A stretch of 64,000 bases of DNA from Temnopleurus reevesii (taxonomy: Eukaryota; Echinodermata; Echinoidea; Temnopleuroida; Temnopleuridae). The notes under the pieces were generated by a model that made no database searches, had not been told where the DNA came from, and saw only the letters and a list, made by a program, of their open reading frames with translations. This document shows positions 13,602 through 25,605 of this stretch, one piece after another (the stretch's first letter is position 1; each line of letters opens with the position of its first letter). The translations under genes and the position numbers were made by a program. Where the stretch lies: the NCBI GenBank assembly GCA_036244855.1, contig BQKZ01000918.1, forward strand, positions 43,140-107,139. Reading direction: 5' to 3'.

Positions 13602-15349
13602 ATCAGTAGAAATACTGATATTTTAGAACAGCTATTTGTGTATAGGAATATCTTGAAATGAAAATAACATCACCATCCATTATAAAAGAAAAAGTTTTTA
13701 CTCTACAGTCAGCATTAGTAGACCACTTTCGTAATATATTCAAATTCAATGCACACTTCTTTGTCAATTATGCACAATGGCAAACTATGTGTTTAACTGT
13801 TATAAAATAATTGCAATTCAATAGAAGGAATGTGGATAGCATGTAGTGGTTGATGCTAGGTTGGTCAAGCTCGGCCAACCCTTAGATCTCGTTGATTTTA
13901 GGGCAAGGCCATTTTTATTTAGGGCACATTTTTATACTACAGCATGAATGGGGAAAAGAAAAAAAGGGCACCTAAATCTCCAAGGCAAATGAGCCTTTTT
14001 GTGGAGGGCATCAAGGCCAGAGTATAGGGCATCCAAGGCCATGGCCTCCATGGCCTTCGATTAATTTTTGTCCAACCTACCAATGTAAATTGCAAGTAGC
14101 ATTCTGACTATTATATTGACATTATTTTTTGACAGCTAAATACCAAATACTTAAGGCAAACTTGAAAAAAATTGAATGAATTACAAAAATGCTCTTTTAA
14201 AACACCAAGATGAACTGAATAAAAAAAAATAATCAGGATTTTTTGGAAAATGTTATTTGTCAAATAGAGTTTAATTGTGCAGCTTTTCACTGCTAGTAGT
14301 ATCATCCACTAAGAATAAGGTTAATGCTACAGTCAGCGGTATACGCTCTCATGGTAATAAAAGCTATGCATTGTTAATAACCCATTCAAACAAGACACTT
14401 GAACATCGATGACACACTGTTTGTCACAGGGGGTATGCCCTTCTCCGAGCTTACGTTCTATTAATTTCTCCATCCATCTCCGTTACCCATGAGATGCGAT
14501 CCCGATAAGCTCCACCTCTCGCATCATTTATTCTCGTTTTACTGACCTCCAATCCTGCCCCATCCCTTATTTTCCCTTATTTAGTTTGCTTATCTTAACA
14601 ATCTCATCTCCCTCTCTCGCTCTTTCTCTCTCCATCTTCATCTTTCTTTCTCTCCCTGTCATGTTTTTCGCTGTCTATTTTGTTATGTTATCCATCTCCT
14701 TTACTGATGAGATACTATCCCTAGAAGTACAATCTCTTACACCATTTACTCTTTTTTTAACCTGATCTTTTTAACCTGATCTTTTTACCTCATTCCACAT
14801 CTTGTCCTGTCTCATACTTGATCTGATGTGGGTTTTTTTTTACATCTTTCCTCATATCTTTCTCTCCTCCAATTGTATAGCAGAGGTTCCAAAAATTCTG
14901 AAACATGCATGACTATGAGGTGCATTTTCACAAGAAATCAAATCTTTATCATTATTTGATGTCTTCTCTTGTTTCTGCTCATCTGCAGTGTTATTCATAA
15001 TTCAATTTTACCCTCATGCAAGTACCGCTGTCTTAGCCTCATGAAAAACATGAAAATAGCAAAAAGCTAAAATGGCGAACTATATAGTCCATAAATATCT
15101 GTACGTAAAGATATTGCCCTATACAGTAGTAAATTTGTGTATTTCTTTTTCAAAATTGTTCTCCGGCTTCAAAAAGTGTTCACTTCCCCTCCCATCTCCA
15201 TCTCCCATATCCATACACACACACACACACGAGATAGAGAAATTGAGAGAGAATAATGCATTTATCATTCACTCACTCGTAAACACACTACTCCCATCCC
15301 CCCCTCTTTTGCTTCAATTTTTAATCATTCTCCCCAGAGCATTTTCCAT

Positions 15350-16312
15350 ATTGTCCTATTTTGCGCGCTATTATTAGAAATTAATTATAGGCCCGTAATA
15401 CCTGTGAAAATAAGCCCTGGGGTTGGGCTGCACTATCTCACACCATCCGAGGCCCTTTGCTCCCTTCTGCAGTGATGTTAATCATTCCGGAATATGCATG
15501 ACGCTAAATTAAAATGTGAATAATGAAATAGCTGAACAAAAGTTAGAGAACACGTGACAGTAATATACTTGCATATCAAAAAACAAGAGTATTTTCTGTA
15601 CTGTCCCATTTTGGGCGCTATTATTAGAAATTAATTATTGGCCTGTATACCTGCAAAAATAAGCCCTGGTGTTGGGCTGCACTATCTAACACCATCCGAG
15701 GCCCTGCGCTCCCTTCTACAGAGATGTTAATCGTTCCGGAATATGCATGAGGCGAAATTAATATGTAAATTATGAAAGAGCTGAACAAAAGTTAGAGAAC
15801 ACATGACAGTCATATACTTGCATATAAAAAACAAGAGTATATTCTGTATTAATTGTCCCATTTTGCAGGCTATTATTAGAAATTAATTATACGCCCGTAA
15901 TACCTGTGAAAATAATCCACAGTGTTATGCTGCACTATCTCACACCATCCGAGGCCCTTCGCTCCCTTCTACAGAGATGTCAATCGTTCCGGAATATGCA
16001 GGAGGCTAAATTAAAATGTGAACAATGAAACAGCTGAACAACTGAACAATGACAGCAATAAACTTGCATAAATGAGAGCATTTGCTGTATTGTCCTATTT
16101 TGCGTGATTTTATTAGAAATTGATTAAAGACCTATATACCTGCAAAAATAAGCCACGAAGTTGGGCTGCACTATCTCACACCATCCGAGGCCCTTCGCTC
16201 CCTTCTACAGAGATGTTAATCGTTCCGGAATATGCATGAGACGAAATTAAAATGTGAATAATGAAACAGCTTAACAAAAAATGAGAGAACACTCGTATGA
16301 CAACAATGAACT
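15350..16312. repeat. Four-unit tandem array, ~245-bp period
   Basis: Units start at about 15350, 15600, 15852 and 16089. Each has 'ttattagaaattaattat', 'ggttgggctgcactatct', 'caccatccgaggccct' and 'atcgttccggaatatgcat'. Units are clearly diverged from one another. A satellite-like array with no open frame. Confidence 0.9.
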
Positions 16313-16539
16313 TGCTCTCAGATGTTTTGTTTAGCAACTTTTTCACATAGAACTGTACAGTAAAGTGGTGAAAATATTTACTCAGTGTATGAGACTGCTA
16401 ATCAACTGTAAAAAGTAACAAATTTCCCTGATATTCATGCAGATTCTTGCTGTAGAATAATGAATAACTTGTAATATGAATTAATGTCATTATAGTATTG
16501 TGCAATTAGTAGGTCACAGCCATAAAATTATTAAGATAT

Positions 16540-16540
<1 letters not shown>

Positions 16541-16594
<54 letters not shown>
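16541..16594. repeat. (ATC)n microsatellite
   Basis: About 18 perfect units. This is the only long one of the window with ATC rather than GAT on the plus strand. Confidence 0.98.
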
Positions 16595-16595
<1 letters not shown>

Positions 16596-16687
16596 ATTTT
16601 AGAATATCATCAACAGGTGCTCATTAGTTGTTTAAAACTGAGGTGAACTAATCTTTTCATATTTTCAATTTCATTATTTCTTGAATA

Positions 16688-16876
16688 CAGTCTAACCTGG
16701 TTATAACGAGCTTGTTATAATGAGGTCGTTGGGACCAGAGGAATTACCTCTTTATATTAAAACCTTGTTATATCAGGGTAAAAATACAATAAAATACAAA
16801 GAGATGGGTCCAGGAAAGTTACCTTGTTAAAACGAGAGCTTGTTATATCAGTGCTCTTTCTAACAGGGTTTGACTG
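16688..16876. mobile_element. Mariner/pogo-type MITE (CAGTCTAACCTGGTTATAA)
   Basis: The left end is cagtctaacctggttataa and the right end cagggtttgactg, flanked by TA on both sides. The interior repeats 'cttgttata' motifs in both orientations. About 190 bp, non-coding; the termini resemble pogo/Tigger-type ends (family knowledge). Confidence 0.85.
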
Positions 16877-17952
16877 TATGAGGAAAGTTCAAACCAAATT
16901 TCTCCCCTAAATAAACTCTTATAATACACATGTTATCACAACACTTACAAAACATATGTATTTCTGCGACTGCACTGATGCAGCAATGTATTTGCTCTGT
17001 AAATATATGCCTCGCAATTTGTTCAAAGCAATCAAACAAATTGTGGGATCTCATTTTCCCTGTTTTTTTGTTGAAATATAAAAACATGCACAGATGTGCG
17101 TATTTATACACCAGGCACTTCTATTGATCTTGTACATCACACCTTCCGCTCAGCAATAATTGTGCCCCAATTCTCAGCCGCCATGTGCAATATATGCCAG
17201 TGGTTTCCCTGGAATGAAAGTGTGAGAGACTTTAATGTTTTTGTAACAAGAGGGCAGTATGCATGATTTGTCTCTTTGCCAGAGTGAGGAACTAAGTTGA
17301 TGAAGTCATCAGGGAATCGGATATGTTCAATGCCAATGTACGTGGGTGTTGATGAATGCACATGTATGAATGGAAGAGTGGGTTATGACACATTGAAATT
17401 CTTTATGCTTCTTTTGTTTGTCTGTGTGTCTGTTTGAATACACATTATTTGTTATGCATCTACAAGATGTAGGAATGATTTCTTATTTTGTTACCAGTGA
17501 ATTTGATTTGGTACAACATTGATTTTAATCCTTGCAATATTTCTCCCTTCCTTACTCTAAATTTTTGTCTCTCTCATTCTCCTCCATCCTCTCTATCTGC
17601 CTCCTCTCCCCTTCTCCATCTCTCAACTTCTCCCTCCCTCTCCTCTCTCCCTTTCAACCTTCTGTGCCTCCCATCCTCCATCATACCTCTCTTTCCTCTC
17701 CATCTGCCAATCTCTCTATCATTCTCTTTTTTTCATTTACCTTTTTCCTCCCTCCTCATTCCTCCCCCTTCCCGTCTTTATCTCCTCTCTCCTTCCCCAT
17801 CCATCTCCTTCAGTCTATTCCTCCATCTTTCACTCACATTTCCATCCATCTCATCTTTCCTGCCTCTTTCACTCCTTCTTAAGTCAAACCTAAATGTACC
17901 AATATACAATATCTAAATAAGCATTTCTTTCTCTTTTTTTTTGTGTATACAG

Positions 17953-18090
17953 CAATACCATTATCCAGACGACTCAGTCCCTCCAACAGATGGGAAACCC
18001 CGCCTTGTGCCAGTGCTCGGGTCCCATGTAGAACAGCCAAAGGAAAACACACAGACCTATGCGGCACAGTCCACTGTCACTCCAGTAGAG
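17953..18090 (+). CDS. dlg: DLG exon: N-terminal region upstream of PDZ1
   Basis: This 46-codon exon has phase 0 at both ends. The acceptor follows a T-rich tract and 'atacag'; the donor is 'gag|gtaggg'. The translation starts QYHYPDDSVPP, which resembles the YRYQDEDTPP stretch that follows the alternative N-termini of vertebrate DLG proteins, and ends TVTPVE. No domain is present; this is the acidic, proline-containing linker before PDZ1. The exon that should precede it (an L27 or cysteine-bearing N-terminus in known DLGs) was not found. The exon sits about 70 bp after a long CT-rich intronic stretch. The call rests on the YxYxDxxxPP motif, clean splice sites and an open frame. Confidence 0.8.
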
Positions 18091-18269
18091 GTAGGGTTGA
18101 TGCTTCACTATAAATGACTAAATGAAACTTTTATTCAGTTAAAGATTTTTGTTAGATTTCACAAAATGTAATTTAAGGGAGGGAAATTAGATTAACAAGT
18201 AATTGGAACACTAATGAAAACTCACAATTAATAAAGAATATGGTATTGAATATTTTCTAATGTTTGGGT

Positions 18270-18475
18270 ATTTAGCAGCTCCAAAACTTTGGAACAGCTT
18301 GCCAATCCACATCAGAAACTCTCAATCCGTAAATACCGTCTAGTCCAATTTAAAAACATATATTTTCTCTTAAAAAAACTTCTTTGTACAATTTGGCATT
18401 AAGACATAATTAGCGCAGCTGAATATATGTAGTATAGTAATTGCGCTATATAAATCCATGTATATTATTCCTTAT
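18270..18475 (+). mobile_element. Decayed LINE 3' end
   Basis: The frame APKLWNSLPIHIRNSQS, a stop, then SNLKTYIF is the usual C-terminal WN-LP-IR motif of CR1/L2/Jockey-like LINE proteins. It is followed by the tail 'attgcgctatataaatcc'. Stop codons and the short length show it is dead. Confidence 0.7.
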
Positions 18476-18733
18476 TTGACTACTCGAAATGTAACCACAC
18501 AAATTGTTTAATATTTTGATGATTTTTTTTTAGACATTACAGACAAATTCATTGCCCTAATTTTTAAGATGTCTGTTCAGTGGAACCTTTAGATATTTGA
18601 AACCACACCTTTAGCTTAGTGGTGGTGTTTGTCAATGTTTTGTTATAGATGTTTTTTCAATTTTTTGATGGACTTGAATTTTTCAATGTTTTCTTGTAGT
18701 TGTTGATGGTGGTGTTGTTAGTGGTAGTGATGA

Positions 18734-18735
18734 TA

Positions 18736-18797
<62 letters not shown>

Positions 18798-18831
18798 GAT
18801 GAGGATGAGGATGAGGATGAGGATGTGGATG
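18734..18831. repeat. (GAT)n microsatellite running into a gap
   Basis: About 20 GAT units, then GAGGAT units, up to the N run at 18832. The gap probably reflects this repeat. Confidence 0.97.
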
Positions 18832-18963
18832 NNNNNNNNNNNNNNNNNNNNNNNNNNNNNNNNNNNNNNNNNNNNNNNNNNNNNNNNNNNNNNNNNNNNN
18901 NNNNNNNNNNNNNNNNNNNNNNNNNNNNNNNNNNNNNNNNNNNNNNNNNNNNNNNNNNNNNNN
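18832..18963. other. Assembly gap, 132 N
   Basis: Flanked by a GAT/GAGGAT repeat on the left and a (GGA)n purine tract on the right. Reading frames across it are meaningless. Confidence 1.
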
Positions 18964-19142
18964 GGGGAGGGGGGAGGAGGAGGAGGAGGAAGTGAAAGTA
19001 AGAGATGAAGAAGGTAGGAGGGGAAGAAGCAAGGAATGAGTGAAGAAAAAGTAGGATTAGGAGGAGGAAGAGGATACAAGATATCTTCATGAAAAAGCAA
19101 GTACAAGAAATACTTTGTTTATTTTGCCAGGTTTGTTCTATA

Positions 19143-19288
19143 CAGTCAAACCTGTCTACAGATGCCACACCAAGGGAAACAGCAAAAGTGGCCACTGTAG
19201 ACAGGTGGCCTCTATAGACAGGTTCTATAATGTGCATTTTCACCTGGAGGGAATCAATTTAAGTGGTCACTATAGACAGGTTTGACTG
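19143..19288. mobile_element. Mariner-type MITE (CAGTCAAACCTGTCTA), intact
   Basis: A 146-bp element with TIRs cagtcaaacctgtctacag and ctatagacaggtttgactg inside a TA target duplication. The middle 'gtagacaggtggcctctata' repeats the terminal motif. Interrupted or decayed relatives are at 35301-35751 and about 41348-41510. Confidence 0.88.
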
Positions 19289-22115
19289 TACACTGTTTTC
19301 AGTCACTGTGTCCACATCTACTGTAGATGTGCCTATATTGAAAATTCAAACAGTGATTGTATCTAACTTTAAAGGAGCCTTGAAGTGTTTTATTTGTTTC
19401 TTTTAAATGGTCTTACATTGTTTTCATCTAAAAATCTTCAACCGCCAGATCTAAATATTTTTTAGCAGTTTGTTCTGTGCAGGCGTTAGAGGCAATGGCT
19501 CACATTATCAAGAATTGAAAATAAAATTTAGCTGATTCAGCAGGTATACCGCTCATTATTCAAAACATTTGGCCAAAACGGGTATCACCTTAAATTGATA
19601 AGCTCATGGTCCAGCACATTTTAAGATACAAGTGATTTAGCTACGCCTACTACATTGTGACCGCTCCGCCTACCCAAGGCCACATGTTCTTCGAGTGCTC
19701 ATCTATTTCCATTCCTTGTGGATAGTAAATGGTTATTTTATTCTATCACACTTTCAAATATATTTAATTTCACAGATAGTAAAAGGGCTATTATGTACAA
19801 TATTATGTACACAATGTCTTTGAATTGCGAGGAAGGTGATGATATCTTGTGTTTTTTCAGTTAAACTGAATCTAGTTCAGCCCAACTGAATCTACTTCAG
19901 CCATTGTGAAACTAGGAAACGTGGATCAATTTTGACACTACTGGGAGTGATAGTTTGTCTTAGAAAATTATTTTTTTAGTGTAAACTTGATAAGAGCTCT
20001 ATAGGTTGACATGGAAACCCAGATTCACTGCAACATTGTAGCAAAAGGGCAAGTTATGTGGGTGAAAAATCTGGAACAAAATCACGAACACATCCCTTTT
20101 TGTTTCACTCCGCCTTGCGGGCTCCCTCTCTCTCACTGACATTTAACTGATCGCATCCGAGAAGCCAAAATGGCAATCAAATTACGGGAAAAGAATGAAA
20201 ATGAAAGGAAGGAGAAATCCCAGGGGACTCATTCGGGCCACCTTAAAGGGAGACAGACGAGAGAGGAAAGATCGATTTTTGCCTGATTAGATGAATACGA
20301 TGGATCGGTATACTGACCAGTGGGATAAGATACATTTTAGAAATTAGCACAAGTGTTCAATTGGGAGTTTTATGTCAATATTATTAGCCTATATCTGTTG
20401 ATGTTTTGAAATTTGTAATTGATTTATTGTAAATATTTTCACAGAGTCAAATGGCCAATTGCTAATTTAATCTGCAAATGAATAATAATTAGTCATTTCT
20501 ATCTAGATTGCAGTTACTTTATACCATATACTCTACTGTGCTTGATGATTATTACTCTGGCTATAATTTTTTTTCTGACCAACCGACACATTTTTGAAAA
20601 AAAATTACAGTGAGGGGCAAGCAAACATATATTTTGTTGGCCTTATCATCCATCATGTGCACATCAAAATTGAGCTCAAAGATGGCAAGCCTGAAAGCCG
20701 ATTCACTTCCAGTTGACATCTCTAAGAAAAACAACCTCAGTTTCTTCCTTTCCTACATAGATGCACGCTGATTTGGTATGCCCTAATGCTCTCCAACGAG
20801 AATCTAGCGAAATAATCAACAAGTAAAAAAAGATTATTGATTGTGGGCCGTTTTTAGGGTTTTGCAGCGCAGAAAAACAAACACGGTTTATTTTTAGATC
20901 CTCCTGGGATTTCGTACTCTTTTTCGATTTGGTAATGTCTTATGATTGGTTTTATGGGGAGAGAAAAGGGTGTGGCATTTCTGTGAAAGGTTAAATTTAT
21001 TTAGACTTGCGCTTTCAATTCTTTAGAAGTTTAAAAGGCTGAGCCTTGCATTTGATGACCTTTAAGATTTATCTCTACATTGCTCTCTCCTTTGTAATCA
21101 ACTTATATTCTTTGACTGGCAAATTAATTGAATCGAAAGCCAAATCAATGTTTTCTTTCTCTCTCTCTCTCCTAATGTGATTTTTTTAAAGTAAAAGCTT
21201 TATTCAAATCATCAAAGTGATAGAAATAAATTATTCACAATTCATTTGCACTTTGACATTTCCAAATATAAATTTTTCTTTTCATTTTTGTCCATTTTCA
21301 TACCATATATTATATTTCCTTATGTGATAGGTAGATGTATGTTTACCTCTAGAAGCAAATGAATGATAAACGGCCGTCACCTAACGTTCATTGATTAAGT
21401 GTTTGACAAAAAAGACTATTTTCAAGATGGATCAGATTGTATACCCAGTATACATTTGTTGTTTATTATTTTGGAGGTTTAATAAATAAAAGGTATAGAT
21501 TCGTAATGACCGGGATGCAGAAAGTGATGTTAAACGAGCTGATGTATTCACAAGTTGCTTTACATGCCTGAATATATCTGTGTAGGATATCAGGAGTACA
21601 TTTTTGCTCGTATTGTGTGTATTTTAAGTGGAACACGTCAATCAGCCATTATTCCTACGGTGTGCTAAGTGCTTTTGCACGGGGGAGCGTTGGCCTGAAA
21701 TGGGCGGTGCGATCGGTGGTATTGTCTGCGGTGTGTGAGTTCGCGTTCATTTTGTATGTGAAGCATGTTGTGTAAGGGAGAACGACTGTAGCATGAATTT
21801 TTATTTTGTGATAATAAGCCATTTCTAGGTCGATTTCATTCAAACAAACTATGAACATGCTCTAATTTACTATTGAAAAATTGTATTATGTTAATAATTT
21901 TACTGCAGCTCGCAATCTAGTTAAATATCTGAAGTGCCCTCCTCCCAAAACTGGTCTCGCTTTAAGCACAATTATTGTGATGGATATGATTCATGAAGTC
22001 AAATTTTTGTGAATCTTACAGCTTTGTTACCCTAATATTAGGCCCCAGCTAAGCATCGGCATACAGCAATACGTCTCACCCCGCTCATCGCTTTCATAAC
22101 GACAGTGCTTCTGTG
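19289..22115. other. Intron: no feature seen
   Basis: Unique AT-rich sequence in the large intron after the first recognised exon. A slightly GC-richer purine stretch around 20100-20280 carries no recognisable protein or splice pair. Confidence 0.6.
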
Positions 22116-23396
22116 CAAAGAGATACTTGGAGTAGAAAAAAAAATTATTCTTTTGCTGAACCTATCTCCATACGCTTCACTTAAAACCACCTGTTCCAAC
22201 CAGGCATCTCCCTCCCTCTCTCTCCTCCTTATTCTTCATCTCTCTTCCTCATCTGCGCTCTCTCCTTCGCTCTTCTCGCTCTCTCCTCCTTATCCTCCCT
22301 CTTTCTTCTAAATCCCCTCACTCTTCTTCATCCACTCCCTCTCCTTCGCGTCCCTCGCTCTCGCTCTGTTAGGAAGTAAACAGTATTAATTGGGAGTAGA
22401 AAAAAAATTATCTTTTGCTGCATCTATCTTTATACGCTTCATTAAAAACTACCTGTTCTATCCAAGCATCTCCCTCCCTCTCTCTCTCCTCCTTATCCTT
22501 CATCTCTCATCCTCATCTCTGCTCTCTCCTTCGCTCTTCTCGCTCTCTCCTTCTTATCCTCGCTCTCTCTTCCTCTCACTCTTCCCCTCTTCCCCTGTCT
22601 CTTCCCCTCACTCTTCTTCATCCCCATCCTCTCCTTTGCTTCCCTCGCTCTCGCTCTGTTAGGAAGTAAACAGTATTGGGAGTAGAAAAAGAACTATTAT
22701 TCTTTTGCTCGACCTATCTTCATACACTTCAATCAAAACCGCCAGTTCCAAGCATCTCCCTCCCCTTCTCTCTCCTCATTATCCTCACTCTCTCTTCCCT
22801 ATCCTCTCCTTTTCTTTCTTATCCTCACTCTCTCTTCCTAATCCTCTCTCTTCGTCATCAACCACTCGCTCTCCTCCTTATCCTCACTCCCTCCTCCTTA
22901 TCCTCCCTCTCTCCTCCTTATCCTCCCTCTCTCCCCCTTATCCTCTCTCCCACTTATCCTCGCCCTCCCTCCTTCACTCTCTCTCCTTATCTTCCCTCTC
23001 TCCTCATCATCTCTCTCTCTTTCCTTATCCTCCCTCTCTCCTCCTTATCCTCTCTCTCCTTATCCTCCCTCTCGCCTTATCCTCCCTCTCTCCTTATCCT
23101 CCCTCTCTCTTCCTAGTCCTCCCTCTCTCTTCTTCATCCACTCTCTCCTCATCCTCCCTCTCTCTTCTTCATCCATTATCTCTCTTTCCATCGCTTCCCT
23201 CGCTCTCGCTCCGTTCGGTAGTAAACTATATATAAAGAGATAATTGGAGTAGAAAAAACCACCTGTTCCATCTGAAGCATCTCTCTCCCTCTCTCTCTTC
23301 CTTATCCTCCCTCTTTCTACCTAATCCTCCCTCTCTCTTCTTCATCCACTCTCTCCCCTCCGCTTCCCTCGCTCTTGCTCCGTCGGGTAGTAAACA
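22116..23396. repeat. CT-rich tandem array with AGTAGAAAAA-headed units
   Basis: Four units start at about 22116, 22389, 22676 and 23240. Each begins 'ggagtagaaaaa', continues with 'ccacctgttcca' (or close) and 'aagcatctccctccc', expands into a variable TCCT/CTCTCC polypyrimidine block, and ends 'cctcgctctcgctctg' then 'agtaaac'. Unit lengths differ mainly in the polypyrimidine block. The open frames crossing it are low-complexity and not genes. Confidence 0.88.
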
Positions 23397-23740
23397 CGTC
23401 CATTCAGCCATCGAGCGCTGCCAGGCCAGCGTGCATACCTATATAGTTTAGTCAGCTAAAGCACGGTGCGTGGTTTCCTTAACGAGTTTGGAATGCCATT
23501 ATTATTACCACCGCCATCGCACACACAGTGCATCTAAACTCACGCCGCTATCGGGGAGAAAAAGCTCACTTGTTGGAATATTTGTGCGCCGTTGTCGTCG
23601 TTTACACCAACGTGCCTCCATGAGGGGATGCTGGATGGGTGTGTTGGTGGGATGATGGGGGGTTCCGTCGCCAACGACCGGTTGCCGGGATGCATGTTTT
23701 CGTAAATGTTTCCTCGGCACTGCTGTGTCCCAGACGCAAG
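23396..23740 (+). promoter_or_regulatory. CpG-rich island, possible alternative promoter or first exon
   Basis: This stretch is much richer in CpG than the surrounding intron (cgccgctatcgggg, gcgccgttgtcgtcg, ccgtcgccaacgaccggttg). It ends in a donor-like caag|gtattg at 23740/23741. No TATA box or protein match was recognised, and the short ATG frame closes quickly. A 5' untranslated first exon for a shorter DLG isoform is possible, but this is inference. Confidence 0.3.
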
Positions 23741-24440
23741 GTATTGTGCATGGAAAATTGATTTTATTGGTGCATCGTCAGAAAATATCTTTCTAAAATA
23801 ATCAAGCTACATGCTTTTACAAGTACTTTATTTTGAGTCAGTTTTCATGTTTTTGTAACTGTTTCCTCGGCACTGCTGTGTCTTAGAAGCAAGGTATTTT
23901 GAACTTGTCAATACTTTAAATAATTTAGTATGGAAAGTTGCTTTTATATATGGTGCATTGTCAGAAAGTATTTTTCCAGTAGTTTATCTAGAGTCAGTTT
24001 TCATGTTTTTGTAACTGTTTCTTAGGCACTGCTGTGTCCCAGACGCTAGGTATTGTGAGATTGTCATTGCTTTAATTCAGCACTGAAAGTTGATTTTTTT
24101 TTTTGTACGGTGAGTTGTCAGAAAATATCTTTCTAAAATAATTAAGCTACATGCTTTTACAAGTAGTTTCTTAAGAGTCAGTTTTCATGTTGTTGTAACT
24201 GTTTCCTAGGCACTGCTGTGTCCCAGATGCAAGGTATTGTGAAATTGTTGATGCTTCTATTCAGCACTGGAAGTTGTTTGTTATATGGTGCATTGTCAGA
24301 ATTTTTTTTCTAAAATAATCATGCTACATGCTTTTACAAGTAGTTTGTTTCGAGTAAATTTTCATGTTTTTGTCAATGTTTTAATTCAGCACGGAAATTT
24401 GGTTTTTTTTATATGGTGCATCATCAGAAAATGTCATTCC
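23708..24440. repeat. ~155-185-bp tandem array next to CpG island
   Basis: 'gtttcctcggcactgctgtg' or a close match starts units at 23708, 23861, 24017 and 24201, with a truncated fifth. Units also share 'ggtgcat(c/t)gtcagaaa' and 'agctacatgcttttacaag'. Weaker echoes continue toward 25400. No coding potential. Confidence 0.85.
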
Positions 24441-24454
24441 AAAAGAATGAAGCA

Positions 24455-24695
24455 CTGTGAGCAGAAGGGGCAAAGGAATTAGACAAAGAAATTAACTTCA
24501 TTCAAGCTTTCACAACAGCTTCATGAACACAAGAAATAGCTACCCTCCTCATTCACTGAACAAGTGTGACACCTGTTTGACATTTATCCACATCATGAGA
24601 GGGAATGTAATATCTTTTGTGTGCATCAAGCTATTGTGAATGCTTCAATGAAAATTGTTTGCTTTGTCCTAATCATTTTCCCTTCTGCTCATAGT
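24455..24695. mobile_element. MITE with long TIRs (TGAGCAGAAGGG)
   Basis: The left end tgtgagcagaaggggcaaag and the right end cattttcccttctgctcata are inverted, with similarity reaching about 50 bp inward (gacaaag.../...ctttgtc and attcaagct/aatgcttcaat). A 'tgaagc' flank occurs on both sides. It is inserted in the ~160-bp array. A related, internally duplicated element lies at 31142-32125. Confidence 0.78.
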
Positions 24696-25605
24696 GAAGC
24701 TATAATGCTCAGCTTTTACCCGGTACATGTGTATTTAAAGTTAGTTGTCATGTTTTTTTAATAGTATCCAAGGCATTGATGTGTTCAATATCAAGATAGT
24801 TTTTTAATGCAATATCAGGACAATATGGCAGTGTCATGTCCATTACACTAAGAGTGGTGTATTTCTTTACATTAATTGAATGAAATTCCTTTAAAAATTA
24901 CATGGCATGCAGGTCCTATTTGCTACATACATATTAGATTTTGAAGGATTTGATGAATGTCTGTTAGGAAATACTCCAATATTACACTTGTATGGAATGG
25001 AATGGTCTACCGATAGTACATTTGGCGTGGGAAGTTTTTTTTTCCATTAACCTTTTCAAAATCATCAAAATATATGCTCTTATGTTTAGTGCAAGAACGA
25101 TTTTTTTTTCTTGGTACATTTTTACTTCATAGATTATTCAGAAAATACAATTTCAGAAGATTGAATTATGCAGCTATTATTTGAAGTATCAATAGAAAGT
25201 TTGTTTTCATGATGCATGATGAAAAAATACCATTTCAAAAGAATCAAAGTGGAATACTTTTTATGTATGGGCATAAAAGTTATTTTCATAGTTCATTGTA
25301 CAATAATCAGAGACTGTCTTTTCAAAAGAATAAAAAAATTAACTTCTCTTTCTGCATATATAGCAGTAGAATTTGCTTTTTCATAGCTTATTTATTCATG
25401 ATAAAATGCCTTTTAAGTTAAAAAGAAGATGAAATAGTAAAACTTTTCTGACTAGTGCATACTGTAAATTATTAATGCAAATGGTACTCCTCTGGTGTCT
25501 GTTCATTGATTATTAAAAAGTTGAATGAGTTTCAAATTTGTATTTTAAGTATTGTTTTGTGTTTCCTCTGTGCATGCTTTATTTCCTAAGTGGTTTTCTT
25601 TTAAT

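Larger units (their letters stand above)
7844..17952. other. Left flank: repeats only
   Basis: Holds the elements listed separately (8122, 9535, 10598, 10829, 13401, 15350, 16541, 16688). Between them is unique AT-rich DNA, ending in a CT-rich stretch (17568-17880). I see no exon before 17953. Confidence 0.6.

Noticed and set aside
15350..16312. CRISPR-like regular repeat
   Set aside because: Units are ~245 bp, diverged and contiguous, in a eukaryotic genome; no short repeats with unique spacers.
17488..17916. 142-residue Ser/Leu/Pro-rich frame just before the first DLG exon
   Set aside because: Intronic CT-rich DNA upstream of the acceptor at 17953, different frame and no similarity.
22705..23235. 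Long Ser/Leu/Pro-rich open frames
   Set aside because: They come from the CT-rich tandem array; several frames stay open at once and none resembles a protein.
23470..23720. Short coding frames on both strands in the CpG-rich stretch
   Set aside because: Overlapping frames on opposite strands, no family match; kept only as a possible untranslated exon or promoter.
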